Positions 37,161-46,504 of a DNA stretch of 64,000 bases are shown here, piece after piece. This stretch comes from Gemmatales bacterium (lineage in GTDB: Bacteria; Planctomycetota; Planctomycetia; Gemmatales; HRBIN36). The stretch covers positions 1 to 64,000 of the forward strand of contig JANXCQ010000004.1 in the NCBI GenBank assembly GCA_025060195.1, given 5' to 3'. The number at the start of each line of letters is the position of its first letter. The first letter of the stretch is position 1. The position numbers were made by a program, and so were the translations under genes. The notes below the pieces were generated by a model. That model was not told the DNA's origin. It saw nothing but the letters and a program-made list of their open reading frames with translations, and ran no database searches.

Positions 37161-38117
37161 CTTAGTAGAGCCGCCAAAATGGCACGTAACAAAAGGTTCC
37201 AAGAAAGCGAAAGGCCTGTGAGCCAAATGGCAGCCGATAAAGAGTTGCAATCGAACTCCACTTTGGCTAGCCAAACTTGAATCGTCAAAGAGTTGGAAAA
37301 CGCGGGAAGTGTCTGGCATCCCTTAGCAGTTGGAGGCCGCTCACTTAGCTGAGTTGACGGGCATCGTTCCTTTTGCAGCAGAGTAAGTTTTACACCCTAA
37401 GCGCGCTCGTTATCTTCAGCGAGGTATGCGACGTGGAGATGCCCCGGTCAATGAAACTAAGTCCTCTCCCTCACGTGTCCCCATGCGTATCATTTTTGCT
37501 AAATCCGGAAAAACATTGAGCCACGTTGATCAAGTTCCCCACTGACGTGTCCATCATAAATAACAAACGGGGTCCGCACCGATTCCGTGCGAATCACCAC
37601 CGACTTCGTTCCAATCAAAATCTGCACGAGATGCATGCTTCACCTTGCTTAGTTCTTAAGCCCCACTTGCACTGATGCCCCGTTCGAATCACGGAAGCGA
37701 CACCGACAGACGATTGGGAAAGGTAACTTTTCACACGTATTCGGTCGCTGACGCCCTGTTTAGATGGCTAAAGCCGCACCGAAGCACCTGCCGCAGGCAT
37801 CTGGCCTCGCGCAAAGAACGCAGTACATCCGCGCAGTTATAGGATCCGTTATGAAGTAGTTCATAAACGGCATCACTGACTGCCCCGATGCACTGGCGAG
37901 GTCAGACGATGCATGGTGTGGAATTGCCAGAATCAGCCGCTACGCATGGTCCGCCAGCTCTCGCTATAAGGCTTATAACCCTAGGATTGGGATGCCCTTT
38001 CTAAAAAGCGAAAACCGGCTGCGGAGCGCGAGCCAATATCACGGTCATAAACCTAAATAGCGAATGCGAGTTCAAGTGCTGGTGAAAAACTGACTCGACA
38101 CGGCCTTGAGTAGTTGA
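37161..38117. other. Coding-poor region, first part
   Basis: Almost 1 kb with no convincing intact gene on either strand. A 45-codon minus-strand frame (37499-37636) looks weakly protein-like but has no homology I recognise. A TTCGAAT near 37684 does not form a tRNA T-arm. Confidence 0.55.
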
Positions 38118-38737
38118 TTGGTATTCCACCCTTTGGCCATGTGCGACTTCTTGGCTAAAGGAGCTATGCAAAAAACAGACCAACTTGGTTCGAGTTGCCA
38201 CGGACGCCGTGCACGTAGGATAAGCCGAAGTGGCGATGCCTCACCTTACGCGAATTACGGAGCACGAGCTGTTGGGCTAGCGGAGCAACGCTCTGAATTC
38301 CGCCGACTTAGCAGTAAGCTCATCTCCCAAGGTGTGATTGGAATCTCTCCGAGCAAATTGACTGAACTCCAGCCAGCAGCGAACTGCCCGACATATTCGG
38401 AACTACTGGTGCGACGGAAGGTCTTATCGTTTGAAGGTGCGTTTCTGATTGCCAAGTTATCGAACGCTACGAGATTCTTAGTAAGAATCACATGGCGAAG
38501 AAAATGCGGGCCAGCTAGCGCAAAGCGGACCGCTGGGACTTATGGTTGCTGTCTTATTGGAATGGTCGAGGTCTTTGATGCCTTGGGCCAGCCTTTGGCT
38601 AACCTACTTGAACATCAGCTGCGGATTCTCTTGCGGCAGTTAGGAAAGGTATGGTTGTCCATGTTCATGCCCAGAACACAACGGAGCTTTGGTTCGATCA
38701 CCGCACCGGCACGCATCATCTCTTCCAGGGGCTCTGA
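38118..38737 (+). pseudogene. Possible decayed gene in coding-poor region
   Basis: One plus-strand frame runs open from 38118 to 38813 but contains no recognisable domain. From about 38651 a different frame reads as a convincing protein end: MVVHVHAQNTTELWFD then HRTGTHHLFQGL and a TGA at 38735. Joining the first frame up to about 38630 (LEHQLRIL) to the second gives a plausible chain, so a frameshift near 38630-38650 is likely. The upstream part has short PilZ-like pieces but I cannot assign it. This is weak evidence and may be chance. Confidence 0.3.
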
Positions 38738-39419
38738 GTGGGGAGACCGCCTAGCTAACGGAGACGATTCCCTAGCCGCGGCTTTTGTGCCGCTTCAGGT
38801 TCTTTTTTCTTAGTCGTCAAGCAAGTGGTAACGCTCAAGGTGAGCGCGGGCCATGATCTCTCGAAGCGCTCCGCGATGGAGCCCAGTCCACTTCGGGACG
38901 TCACGCTTACCGGAAGGCGAAAAATATCCACTCTCATCGTCGTAATAAGAGCTGGCTCACTAATACCGTCGGGACGTTGAGGCTGTTCAATTAGCGCAAT
39001 TAGTTGATGGTCATCGCGGTACTGTATGGTAACCCACTGCCAGTCTTAGTGCGGATTATGGATTGAATGCCTTCCATCACCGAGTGTATGTTCCGCCTTG
39101 TACCTTGGCGAACTGGCAAGGTCTGGGTGAAGTGTTTTCTTCGACCCGACCTCGTAACGGGGCCGAGCGCCACCACCCTGAGGTGAAGCAGCGACACCAT
39201 CACCTCCGCCAACGAATCCCGTCAATCCTGGTACCATCGCGACGGCTGCCTTCGTAGTCCGGCGGAGTAAATCCGACGACGGGTAGCAAGGCAGAATACC
39301 GAAAAGCAATGGCTGGGTCCGTTGACACCATCGAATACAAGCCATATCTCCTTTCTCCAGACCAAAGTCCAGTAAGACCGGTTCCAGGGCGAAACACGTG
39401 AGTGTTGAGAGGACTGCGG
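38738..39419. other. Coding-poor region, last part
   Basis: No frame here has a domain-like pattern. Small minus-strand frames near 39046-39397 are low-quality. I see nothing else. Confidence 0.5.
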
Positions 39420-40334
39420 ATGGAGCTTCAGGAACGATATCGCGGATGCTTGCTCGGGCTAGCGGTTGGGGATGTGGTGGGTACGACGGTGGAGTTTCGT
39501 CCGCGTGGGACGTTCACCCCGTTGACTGACATGGTGGGCGGGGGACCTTTTCGCCTGGAACCAGGCCAGTGGACTGATGATACGTCTATGGCCTTGTGTT
39601 TGGCAACTAGCCTCGTGGAATGCAACGGGTTTAACGCCCTCGATCAGATGCAACGCTACTGCAAATGGGCTAACACAGGGTATCTGAGTAGCAATGGAAG
39701 ATGTTTCGACATCGGCAGGACGGTTGCGGCTGCCCTGAGCAGATTTCTGCGGACCGGCGATCCGTTAGCGGGTTCAAGTCATCCATATTCGGCAGGGAAC
39801 GGCTGCATCATGCGGTTAGCTCCGATACCGATGTTTTTCTTCCCCGATGTCGAGGCAGCGGAGCACTATGCAGGGGAGAGTTCACGAACCACTCACGGAG
39901 CGGCCGAGTGCCTCGACGCATGCCGCCTGTTGGCGCGAATTATCTGCCGAGCTTTAGCAGGTCAAACGAAGGAAGAAGTTTTATTAGGAGATAGCTCGTC
40001 GTTTGCAGGGGCTGAGAAAATCCTGGCCATCGCGCAGGGCAAATATCTCAACAAATCCGAGAGCCAGATACGCGGCTCAGGATATGTGGTGGAAAGTTTG
40101 GAAGCGGCATTGTGGTGTTTCGCGCAGACAAGCAGTTACAAAGACGCAATTCTCCTGGCCGCTAATCTTGGCGACGATGCTGATACTACGGCCGCGGTCT
40201 GTGGACAGGTGGCCGGGGCCTATTATGGCGTGAGCCAAATCCCCGCCAGTTGGCTGGAGCGACTCGCACTACGTTTGCTCATCACCGACTTGGCCGATCG
40301 ACTTTACCAGGCAAGCCAGAAGCGCCGAGCCTAA
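39420..40334 (+). CDS. ADP-ribosylglycohydrolase (DraG-like)
   Basis: This 304-residue protein has the two metal-binding signatures of the family: QWTDDTSMALCLATSLVE (about 47-64) and LGDDADTTAAVCGQVAGAYYG (about 245-265). Others are RYRGCLLGLAVGDVVGTTVE at the start, GRCFDIGRTV and GNGCIMRLAPIP. These di-magnesium enzymes remove ADP-ribose from proteins or small molecules. I chose ATG 39420, with GAGAGGA upstream; the GTG at 39402 is less likely. There is no ADP-ribosyltransferase next to it, so this is not a DraT/DraG pair and the substrate is unknown. Confidence 0.92.
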   Translation: MELQERYRGCLLGLAVGDVVGTTVEFRPRGTFTPLTDMVGGGPFRLEPGQWTDDTSMALCLATSLVECNGFNALDQMQRYCKWANTGYLSSNGRCFDIGRTVAAALSRFLRTGDPLAGSSHPYSAGNGCIMRLAPIPMFFFPDVEAAEHYAGESSRTTHGAAECLDACRLLARIICRALAGQTKEEVLLGDSSSFAGAEKILAIAQGKYLNKSESQIRGSGYVVESLEAALWCFAQTSSYKDAILLAANLGDDADTTAAVCGQVAGAYYGVSQIPASWLERLALRLLITDLADRLYQASQKRRA

Positions 40335-40598
40335 TCCGTTACCTAAATCAATTCCTGCCTCATTTGACTTCATGACTCGGTTGCCGCGATAGCTTCCCGG
40401 CTCATGATGGCACCGGGACAAGCACTTGCTAGCCAGAGCGGTCTAACCTTGCTGAATAACCTTGCTGGCTTACATTGAAATTGTGGAACAATCCAGGCTG
40501 CGCTGGATTCCATGCGGTCATGTCGGCAGTCAGCCACGCAGGCATCAGGAAGGTAACTCCGGCGGAGTATCGCTGCATCAGTGCGGACGGCAGGGACT

Positions 40599-41321
40599 AT
40601 GTCTCACGAAATGCTGGGATGGTTGGTGTTGGCGGGCTATATTCTGGCTTGGGCCATACTGATTCTAACGCGGCGCTGGAGGATAATTTGGGACATCAGA
40701 GAAAGGTCCGACCAGGCGGCCTCTGATCAAGCTCAATTAGGCCCCAGCGATGTTTCTGGGGTTATCGGCGTCAGAGAAAGCTCCAACCGGGCACCACGGA
40801 ATCAAGAGCGCAAGGAGACGAAGCCACCGACAGACCTGTCCCCGGAGTCCGGTTCAGTTCCGCGTGAGGTGCAGCGCAGTGGCGAACCCGTCGCCACAGA
40901 GTTACAGTCCGCTGGGGCTCCCGTCTCTGCTGCGGCGCTTGAGGGGCAACGTGAACCCGAGCGCGGTGAGCCGAGACAAACACCTGCTCGGCCAACGAAT
41001 CGCTTTTTCGTGGAATTGTCTGACTCTGGGGTATCAGTGATCTTCTCCGATGGGACGTCTCGGAGCGTGGCTTGGGACGATCTGCAGCGGGTTGAGATCG
41101 TCACCACAGACCAAGGCCCATTTTTGCCTGATGTGTTTTTTGTGTTGTACGGTTCCGCGACGAAATGCATTGTGCCTCAGGGGATAGAGGGGGACACGCA
41201 GTTATTGGAGCGGTTGCAGCGGCTCCCAGGATTTCGCAATGAAGCGGTGATCGAAGCCATGTGTTGTCCGACGAATCGGCGGTTTCTCTGCTGGGAGCGA
41301 GCGCCCCGTGGGGACGCGTAG
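40599..41321 (+). CDS. Conserved hypothetical membrane-anchored protein
   Basis: The 240-residue protein starts with one membrane helix (MLGWLVLAGYILAWAILILT). A long, charged, low-complexity linker follows (about 30-135), then a compact C-terminal domain of about 100 residues: FFVELSDSGVSVIFSDG, VAWDDLQRVEIVTTDQGPFL, PDVFFVLYG, CIVPQGIEGDTQLLERLQRL, PGFRNEAVIEAM and RRFLCWER. I recognise that pattern from widespread bacterial hypothetical proteins of about 120 residues, whose function I do not know. The domain looks like a small beta sandwich with a C-terminal helix. I chose ATG 40599; the frame is open from a GTG at 40581. Confidence 0.78.
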   Translation: MSHEMLGWLVLAGYILAWAILILTRRWRIIWDIRERSDQAASDQAQLGPSDVSGVIGVRESSNRAPRNQERKETKPPTDLSPESGSVPREVQRSGEPVATELQSAGAPVSAAALEGQREPERGEPRQTPARPTNRFFVELSDSGVSVIFSDGTSRSVAWDDLQRVEIVTTDQGPFLPDVFFVLYGSATKCIVPQGIEGDTQLLERLQRLPGFRNEAVIEAMCCPTNRRFLCWERAPRGDA

Positions 41322-41970
41322 GCCCAAGCAAAGGAGTGAGGAAGATCCAGGTTCGTCTTACCTGAGTCGCGAGACAGGCGGCCATCATGTCAGGATAGTG
41401 TTGAGAGGTCGTGAGTTGCCTAAGCAAGATTGCTACGGAGGACTCAGTTACTTCGAGTTACCTGGCCGGCTAGCATCTAAGTAAGCTCGCCCATGGGATG
41501 TGAAACGCTAATCTCGTTGTGGTGTCAAAAAGTTTCCCATGATACGATACTAGCGCACACGGAGTCGAGTAACGCAGCTTGCTCGCAAAACATACCGACC
41601 AGAGATTTCATCTAGAATGACCCAGTCATAAGAATTAGCGTGGGGCTTGAGATGGGGTCTGCTACCCACCACAAGCGGATTGCAATTTTTCCAGGCCTAG
41701 CAGTCGAAGCGCTAACAAGTATTCACACAACTGGCCAAATGCTGAGATAAGAAATAATTATCCCCAGAAAAGAGCACCTTGCTGCCGCTTGGTGGGTGTC
41801 AAAGAAAAGGCGCTAGCGTTCGTCCATCGAACGTGTGGAGGCTAAAGGCTCGCGTGGCGAGTCGGATGACTCAGCCGACAGCGGGATAGTGTTCCTTTTC
41901 GCAAACCACAGGTGGCCAATTACTGCCACTGGTGAGCCAAGTCAACGCGCTATCTAGGAAAGGAGCGGGC
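41322..41970. other. Intergenic gap
   Basis: About 650 bases with no convincing coding sequence, RNA gene or strong hairpin. It should contain the promoter of the BamE-like gene. Confidence 0.5.
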
Positions 41971-42314
41971 ATGTCACACCGCGTGTTGCGCCCCATGCTT
42001 GTCGTCGGGCTGGTCGTAGGCTTTTGCGTAAGCAGCGCCGGTTGCAGGGGCGCTAAGATCACCAGAGCCAACGCTGACAAAATTAAAGTCGGCATGAGCG
42101 AGAAAGAAATCAACGACATCCTTGGGGCACCTACTGAAACTGTGGAATTTGAGCTGCCTTTAGTTGCGCAGTTCCCCCTCCCTCCAGAAGGTAAAAATTT
42201 CCACTTAGTTTGCCTAAGAGGTTTAAGATATCCGTCTGGAGGCACGGGAACAAATCTATCACCGTTACTTTCCTGGATGGCAAGGTGGTTGGGATTGCAA
42301 CTAGCGGGCTTTAG
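41971..42314 (+). pseudogene. BamE/SmpA-like lipoprotein gene with a -1 frameshift
   Basis: The start at 41971 has AAGGAG upstream and a lipoprotein signal (LVVGLVVGFCVSSAGC). IKVGMSEKEINDILGAPTET follows, as in BamE/SmpA-type domains. After PPEGKN the frame reads as poor protein. In the +2 frame a clear family end appears: SVWRHGNKSITVTFLDGKVV then GIATSGL and a TAG at 42312. One extra A in the AAAAA run at 42193-42197 would restore a single chain (GKKFPLSLPKRFK...). So the gene is either truly frameshifted or has a homopolymer sequencing error. In E. coli, BamE is part of the outer-membrane assembly machine; here the role is only inferred. Confidence 0.75.
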
Positions 42315-42741
42315 ATTCGGCACCTGCAGGTATTGAAGCGCACTAGGCTCGTGGTCAAACCTCTCCGGCTAGCCCGATGGTAAGGCTGACCGCTGCCATA
42401 AACAGCTTTGCAAGCGCCGATGCGCTAAGGCTTTCGCTATTGTTTATGGTTTTTGTTCGGCGATCAACGAGACGGGACAAGAAACAACTCGGACTTGCAA
42501 GGCCGTATATTATTCGCGAATCGTCCTAAACGAGGCAACCGACTTGATGATACAAGGCTGGCTTAGGGTTTGACCATGTCTTAGCGCCGGTTGTAATGCG
42601 AGCGGGCGGCTTGCAGGTAACGCCACTGACGCGGTAGATCACCGAGATGATCCGACTTTTACCAAAGGCGGAACCGCTTCTCCGTCCGTTTACATGGGCG
42701 ACAGCATACAGACTGATCCGGGTTAGGCTAATGCTGGGGAA
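42315..42741. other. Intergenic gap
   Basis: No gene-like frame or hairpin is visible between the BamE-like gene and the HAD phosphatase. Confidence 0.5.
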
Positions 42742-43428
42742 TCAGGCATGGCTGCTGTGCGAGGAGCAAAAGTGTTGGCGGAGGTATTCAGGGAGTTCCG
42801 CAAGAGAGGTGAGTAAGCCATCAGGTTGACAGGAGGCGAGATACTCCGCGGTCTGTGCTCCGGTCGGTACGAGGAGCACACGAATCCCGGCTTGTCGCGC
42901 TGCTTGAATGTCCACGTCCATATCCCCAACATAAACTGCTTCGGGGGGAACCACCGCTAAGCGGCGGAGGGCCTCTAGAAGCATATCCGGGGCTGGCTTA
43001 GGGCGAGGCACATCTTCTGGTCCGAGCACCACATCTATTTTGCCGGGGGAGAGGAAGTGCTCCAACAGTTGTCGCGTAAAGTAAACGGGCTTGTTACTGC
43101 AGACGGCCAGTTTCAGGCCTGCTTGTTTTAATTGGGAGACGGCTAGTTCCGCGCCTGGCATAAGCCGGGTGAGCGGACGCATGACCTGCTCATGATGCTG
43201 GCGGTATTGCTCCAAGGCAGTATGCGGATCGACTCCCGGCACGGTTTGGCGCAGCAGATGTAAGGCTCCTCGCCCCACATGCAAACGGACTTCTTCTAAA
43301 GTTAACGGGGGCAACCCGTGTTGAGCTCGGACGTAATTGACACTGGAAGTGATGGCTGCAAAACTGTCGGCCAGCGTGCCGTCGAAGTCGAAAATGACCG
43401 CTCGCAGCGAGCAGGGTTTCGCGCTCAT
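42742..43428 (-). CDS. HAD-family phosphatase, phosphoglycolate-phosphatase type
   Basis: This 228-residue HAD hydrolase has motif I VIFDFDGTLADS (DxD nucleophile), motif II with KLAVCSNKP, and motif III/IV with RPKPAPDMLLEALRRL and VYVGDMDVDIQAARQAGI. The helical cap inserted after motif I places it in the Gph/PGP group, which hydrolyses 2-phosphoglycolate or similar small phosphates. The nucleophile and the following Asp are present, so it should be active. I took ATG 43428; another in-frame start at 43458 adds ten residues. The substrate is not certain. It is transcribed alone. Confidence 0.88.
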   Translation of the reverse strand: MSAKPCSLRAVIFDFDGTLADSFAAITSSVNYVRAQHGLPPLTLEEVRLHVGRGALHLLRQTVPGVDPHTALEQYRQHHEQVMRPLTRLMPGAELAVSQLKQAGLKLAVCSNKPVYFTRQLLEHFLSPGKIDVVLGPEDVPRPKPAPDMLLEALRRLAVVPPEAVYVGDMDVDIQAARQAGIRVLLVPTGAQTAEYLASCQPDGLLTSLAELPEYLRQHFCSSHSSHA

Positions 43429-43812
43429 CTCACTTCTCGGTCTTGCAAATGCTGACAAGTGGCTTTCAACACCTACAAGCTCGTGGGGCTGCAGAGCCTC
43501 TGGAGTGGATTATGCAAAAATATACCCTAACAGAGCAACTTGGCTCGCCAGAAGGGCATAAAAGGCTCAGTGCCATTTGGATCTTGTGCCCCGTTTCGAC
43601 CCTGCGGAGCTAGCTCGCGTGGGAGCTGTAGCGTTCAGCTCTGCCCATTGGCGTAGTTTCGCCTAAAATGGCTTTTAGGCAGTATACGGATCGTACCTGG
43701 CTAATTGCACCCCGCTGACAGGATGAAATTGCCTTAGGTGATGGAGCGAAAATACATCCGATCTGTCTAAGTACATAACGAAGCAGTTTTATTAGTACCC
43801 AGGAGAACGCCG
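43429..43812. other. Intergenic gap with divergent promoters
   Basis: The HAD phosphatase and the cyclase-repeat gene diverge here, so both promoters should be within these 384 bases. I see no RNA gene. Confidence 0.5.
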
Positions 43813-45570
43813 ATGAGTCGAAGAAGTGTGTCCTTGATTCTCAGTTTCATAGCGACCACATTGGTGGGGAGTCATGCGCTGGCACAGGTTAAGGTTCCAG
43901 GCATCGAAGGTACGCTGAAGTTGCCAATTGAGCGGGCAGTAGCGCGAGCGGTGCAATTCTTACGTCAAACTCAAAGTGCGAATGGTTCTTGGTCGCGCAT
44001 GCCTGGACAAGGTGGCGAGGGTGTAGACATCCCTGGATGCACTGCACTGGCGGTGCTGGCTTTAATGGAGGGCGGTGTGCCTGTGCGCGACCCCGCAGTG
44101 GAACGGGCCATCGGCTACTTACGACGATGTTATCAAGGGGGCGGGAATGCTGCCAATGACCGAGTGTATGATGTCAGCGCTACTGTATGGGCGTTGAATC
44201 GTTACGGCGATCCCGACGACCATGATTTGATACGCTTATTGACTTGTCGGTTGGTTAAGTCGCAGTTGGGCAATGGCCTATGGAGTTATGAGTGCCTGCC
44301 CGTGGCCGCGCAGGAAGTACCGCAAATGATTGCAGAATTAGAACGACTGCGTGCTTCCAGACAGATGTATCCAGGTCAAGGAGCTCAAGGCGCCACCCAA
44401 GGCGATCTGTCGAATACTCAATTTGCGGTTTTATCGCTATGGATTGGTCGGCGCTACGGCGTGCCTACAGATCCAGCCTTGTGGAAAACGGCGGAAGTTA
44501 TTCGTCGTAGTCAAAATCCAGATTTAGGTTGGTCATACATGATAGGCGGAGGGAATCAGACTTCGACTTTTTCCATGACCGCAGCTGGGCTCATGTGCAT
44601 CTCGACGGGTTATGGCGCCTTGCGCGAAACCTACCTCTCGACGACTGGGACAAGTGGCAAGCCCGCGGATAAAGGTCCGCCGCCACCTGACCCAGCCAAG
44701 GATCCGATAATCCTGCGCGGGAACATGCACCTGGCAGGAATTTTTCGCACTCCTTTTGACGCGCTGGCCCAACAGGGTTTTGGTTCTGTACCCTACACCC
44801 TCTGGGCGCTAGAGCGCGTGGCTATGGTGTATGACTGGAAGACCATCGGCACCACTGATTGGTATGCTTGGGGGGCGAGTTATTTTCTGCGCACCCAATT
44901 GCCCAACGGCGCCTGGGATGACAATAACCGTTGCGGCCCAGTACCTTGCACGGCTTTTGGCATTCTGTTTCTGATGCGAAGCAACTTGGCGACGGATTTG
45001 ACCGCGCATTTCCGCGGGGAAGCAGTGCTCCACACTGGCGACGACAAAACCTTGCCTGGAAGCAAACCAACGCCCGAAAAACCCGGCGAGGCCTCAAGCC
45101 AAAACCCCACGGCTGATTCTAACCCAACCCAAGCCAATACGTTAGCAGAAATTACAGAGCGACTCATTGCTGGCTCTGAGGCCGAAAAACGCGCCATGCT
45201 CCAGCATGTCGTACAAGCCAGCGGTGGAATTTACACCCTAGCCCTGGCAGAGGCGATACCACGTTCCAGTCAAGCGAACGAGCAAACCGAGTTCCGCCGC
45301 GCTCTAGTGCATCGCATGACACGCCTGAGCACGGAAAGCCTCCAGGCTTACTTGAAGCACGTAAACCCCGAATTGCGGCGTGCCGCCGCTTGGGCCGTCG
45401 CTTTGCGCGATGAGCAGAGCTTGGCTCCTGCGTTAGTTCCCTTGCTCGATGATAAGGATTCGGAGGTGGCCGCCGTTGCCTACCTGGCGCTCAAGACGCT
45501 CACGAGCAAAGACTTTGGCCGATCCTCTAGCACCTGGAAAAAGTACTTCCAACAATCCTCATCACCCTAA
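43813..45570 (+). CDS. Secreted prenyltransferase/squalene-cyclase-like repeat protein with HEAT-like tail
   Basis: The 585-residue protein has a signal peptide (SLILSFIATTLVGSHALAQ). Alpha-alpha barrel repeats follow: AVQFLRQTQSANGSWSRMPG, GCTALAVLALMEGGVP, AIGYLRRCYQGG, DVSATVWALNRYGDPDD and SQNPDLGWSYM. This resembles the squalene-hopene cyclase/prenyltransferase repeat, but I see no DXDD cyclase motif, so it is probably not an enzyme of that class. A linker rich in Pro and Thr at about 420-440 leads to a HEAT-like end with LRRAAAWAVALRDEQSLAPA and LVPLLDDKDSEVAAVAYLAL. AGGAGA precedes the ATG. Export suggests a periplasmic scaffold; that is an inference. Confidence 0.82.
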   Translation: MSRRSVSLILSFIATTLVGSHALAQVKVPGIEGTLKLPIERAVARAVQFLRQTQSANGSWSRMPGQGGEGVDIPGCTALAVLALMEGGVPVRDPAVERAIGYLRRCYQGGGNAANDRVYDVSATVWALNRYGDPDDHDLIRLLTCRLVKSQLGNGLWSYECLPVAAQEVPQMIAELERLRASRQMYPGQGAQGATQGDLSNTQFAVLSLWIGRRYGVPTDPALWKTAEVIRRSQNPDLGWSYMIGGGNQTSTFSMTAAGLMCISTGYGALRETYLSTTGTSGKPADKGPPPPDPAKDPIILRGNMHLAGIFRTPFDALAQQGFGSVPYTLWALERVAMVYDWKTIGTTDWYAWGASYFLRTQLPNGAWDDNNRCGPVPCTAFGILFLMRSNLATDLTAHFRGEAVLHTGDDKTLPGSKPTPEKPGEASSQNPTADSNPTQANTLAEITERLIAGSEAEKRAMLQHVVQASGGIYTLALAEAIPRSSQANEQTEFRRALVHRMTRLSTESLQAYLKHVNPELRRAAAWAVALRDEQSLAPALVPLLDDKDSEVAAVAYLALKTLTSKDFGRSSSTWKKYFQQSSSP

Positions 45571-45595
45571 GCCACCTCGCCCAGGAGCTTTTCCT

Positions 45596-45901
45596 ATGAT
45601 AGGCAACGGTTTTTCCGCACCTCCGCCACGCTTTTCTGGTCGCGATCGCTGGTTATTAGCTTTCTTGAATGGTTCCCTGGCGTTGGGTTTGGTGTTGTTT
45701 CTAATCGTGAGCACGCAAGGTTGGGCGCTTTGGTTTTTCGTCGTGATAGGAGGTTTGGGGCTGTTAGGAGCCGTGCATTACCTTCTGTGGGGTCGGGCCA
45801 TGGAGTATGAAGTTCGCGAGGAACGGGAGCGGCTAATGCGTGAGGAGATGGCTCAGAGTCAAGCGGCTCACGCACCAACTGGATGGTCGCGTCGGTTTTG
45901 A
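45596..45901 (+). CDS. Small two-helix membrane protein
   Basis: The 101-residue protein has two hydrophobic helices, WLLAFLNGSLALGLVLFLIV (about 19-38) and LWFFVVIGGLGLLGAVHYLL (about 44-63), and a charged C-terminal tail (EVREERERLMREEMAQSQ). Orientation and function are unknown. It starts 25 bases after the cyclase-repeat gene, behind a GGAG site, and is likely co-transcribed with it. I do not recognise its family. Confidence 0.75.
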   Translation: MIGNGFSAPPPRFSGRDRWLLAFLNGSLALGLVLFLIVSTQGWALWFFVVIGGLGLLGAVHYLLWGRAMEYEVREERERLMREEMAQSQAAHAPTGWSRRF

Positions 45902-45967
45902 TCCGTTCTTTTGAAGCGACCAACGCGTCCAAACATCGAAAACGATACTTTGCGCGAATGGAGCCGC

Positions 45968-46435
45968 CTACGGCGCTGGGTGTTGGATAGCCTGACGACG
46001 TAAGCGTTCCTGACGATATTTTTCGGCAGTGGCCAGGTCAAAAGGGCCATGCGCGGGGTTAGGAGGAAAGCCACGATACCGCGTCTGACACCGATAGCAT
46101 ACGGTCATGTTCCCCACCAGCCAGTAAAGCACGGCATCTGCAACCACGGAACCGATCAGCACCGCCCAGGTCCAAACGATCCAGTGCCAATAATAGAACA
46201 CGCATGAGAGGGCAAATGCCAGAACTAAGATGGTAAGACCGAGGCGGTGAGGAAAGTCCTTTTGCACATACATTTCGTCATTGCCACACACGCGGCAACG
46301 GGGCAAAGTTCCGCTTTGGGCTGACGCTTGTCCGCGCACCGGCTGGCGGCACGCCGGGCACGGCCATTGGCTATCGTTCACCTGCTCGGTTGAGAATAAA
46401 GTACCGCAATGGGGACATGTAATTTCCATTTGCAT
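45968..46435 (-). CDS. Zinc-ribbon membrane protein
   Basis: The 155-residue protein begins with two CxxC pairs, ITCPHCGTLF and WPCPACRQP, and CRVCGND at about 47. These form one or two zinc ribbons. Two hydrophobic helices follow (LGLTILVLAFALSCVFYYW and VWTWAVLIGSVVADAVLYWL), then another Cys pair in VCYRCQTRY and a basic tail. It may be a small membrane protein with zinc-binding domains facing the cytoplasm. Function unknown. Confidence 0.78.
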   Translation of the reverse strand: MQMEITCPHCGTLFSTEQVNDSQWPCPACRQPVRGQASAQSGTLPRCRVCGNDEMYVQKDFPHRLGLTILVLAFALSCVFYYWHWIVWTWAVLIGSVVADAVLYWLVGNMTVCYRCQTRYRGFPPNPAHGPFDLATAEKYRQERLRRQAIQHPAP

Positions 46436-46504
46436 AGCACTACCAATTTTCGGGTACTAGTCAGGGTTCCTGAATCTTCCGCCCCTTACCGACTGAACGT
46501 GCTC

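Noticed and set aside
37499-37636. Minus-strand 45-codon frame with AAGGTGA before its ATG
   Set aside because: Protein-like in pattern (VQILIGTKSVVIRTES) but too short and without any family match I know; it may be a remnant or chance.
37675-37700. GTTCGAATC, like a tRNA T-loop
   Set aside because: The flanking bases do not form the five-base T-stem and no acceptor or anticodon arm can be drawn around it.
39046-39397. Small minus-strand frames (99 and 65 codons) before the ADP-ribosylglycohydrolase
   Set aside because: They overlap each other, lack ribosome sites and show no family pattern.
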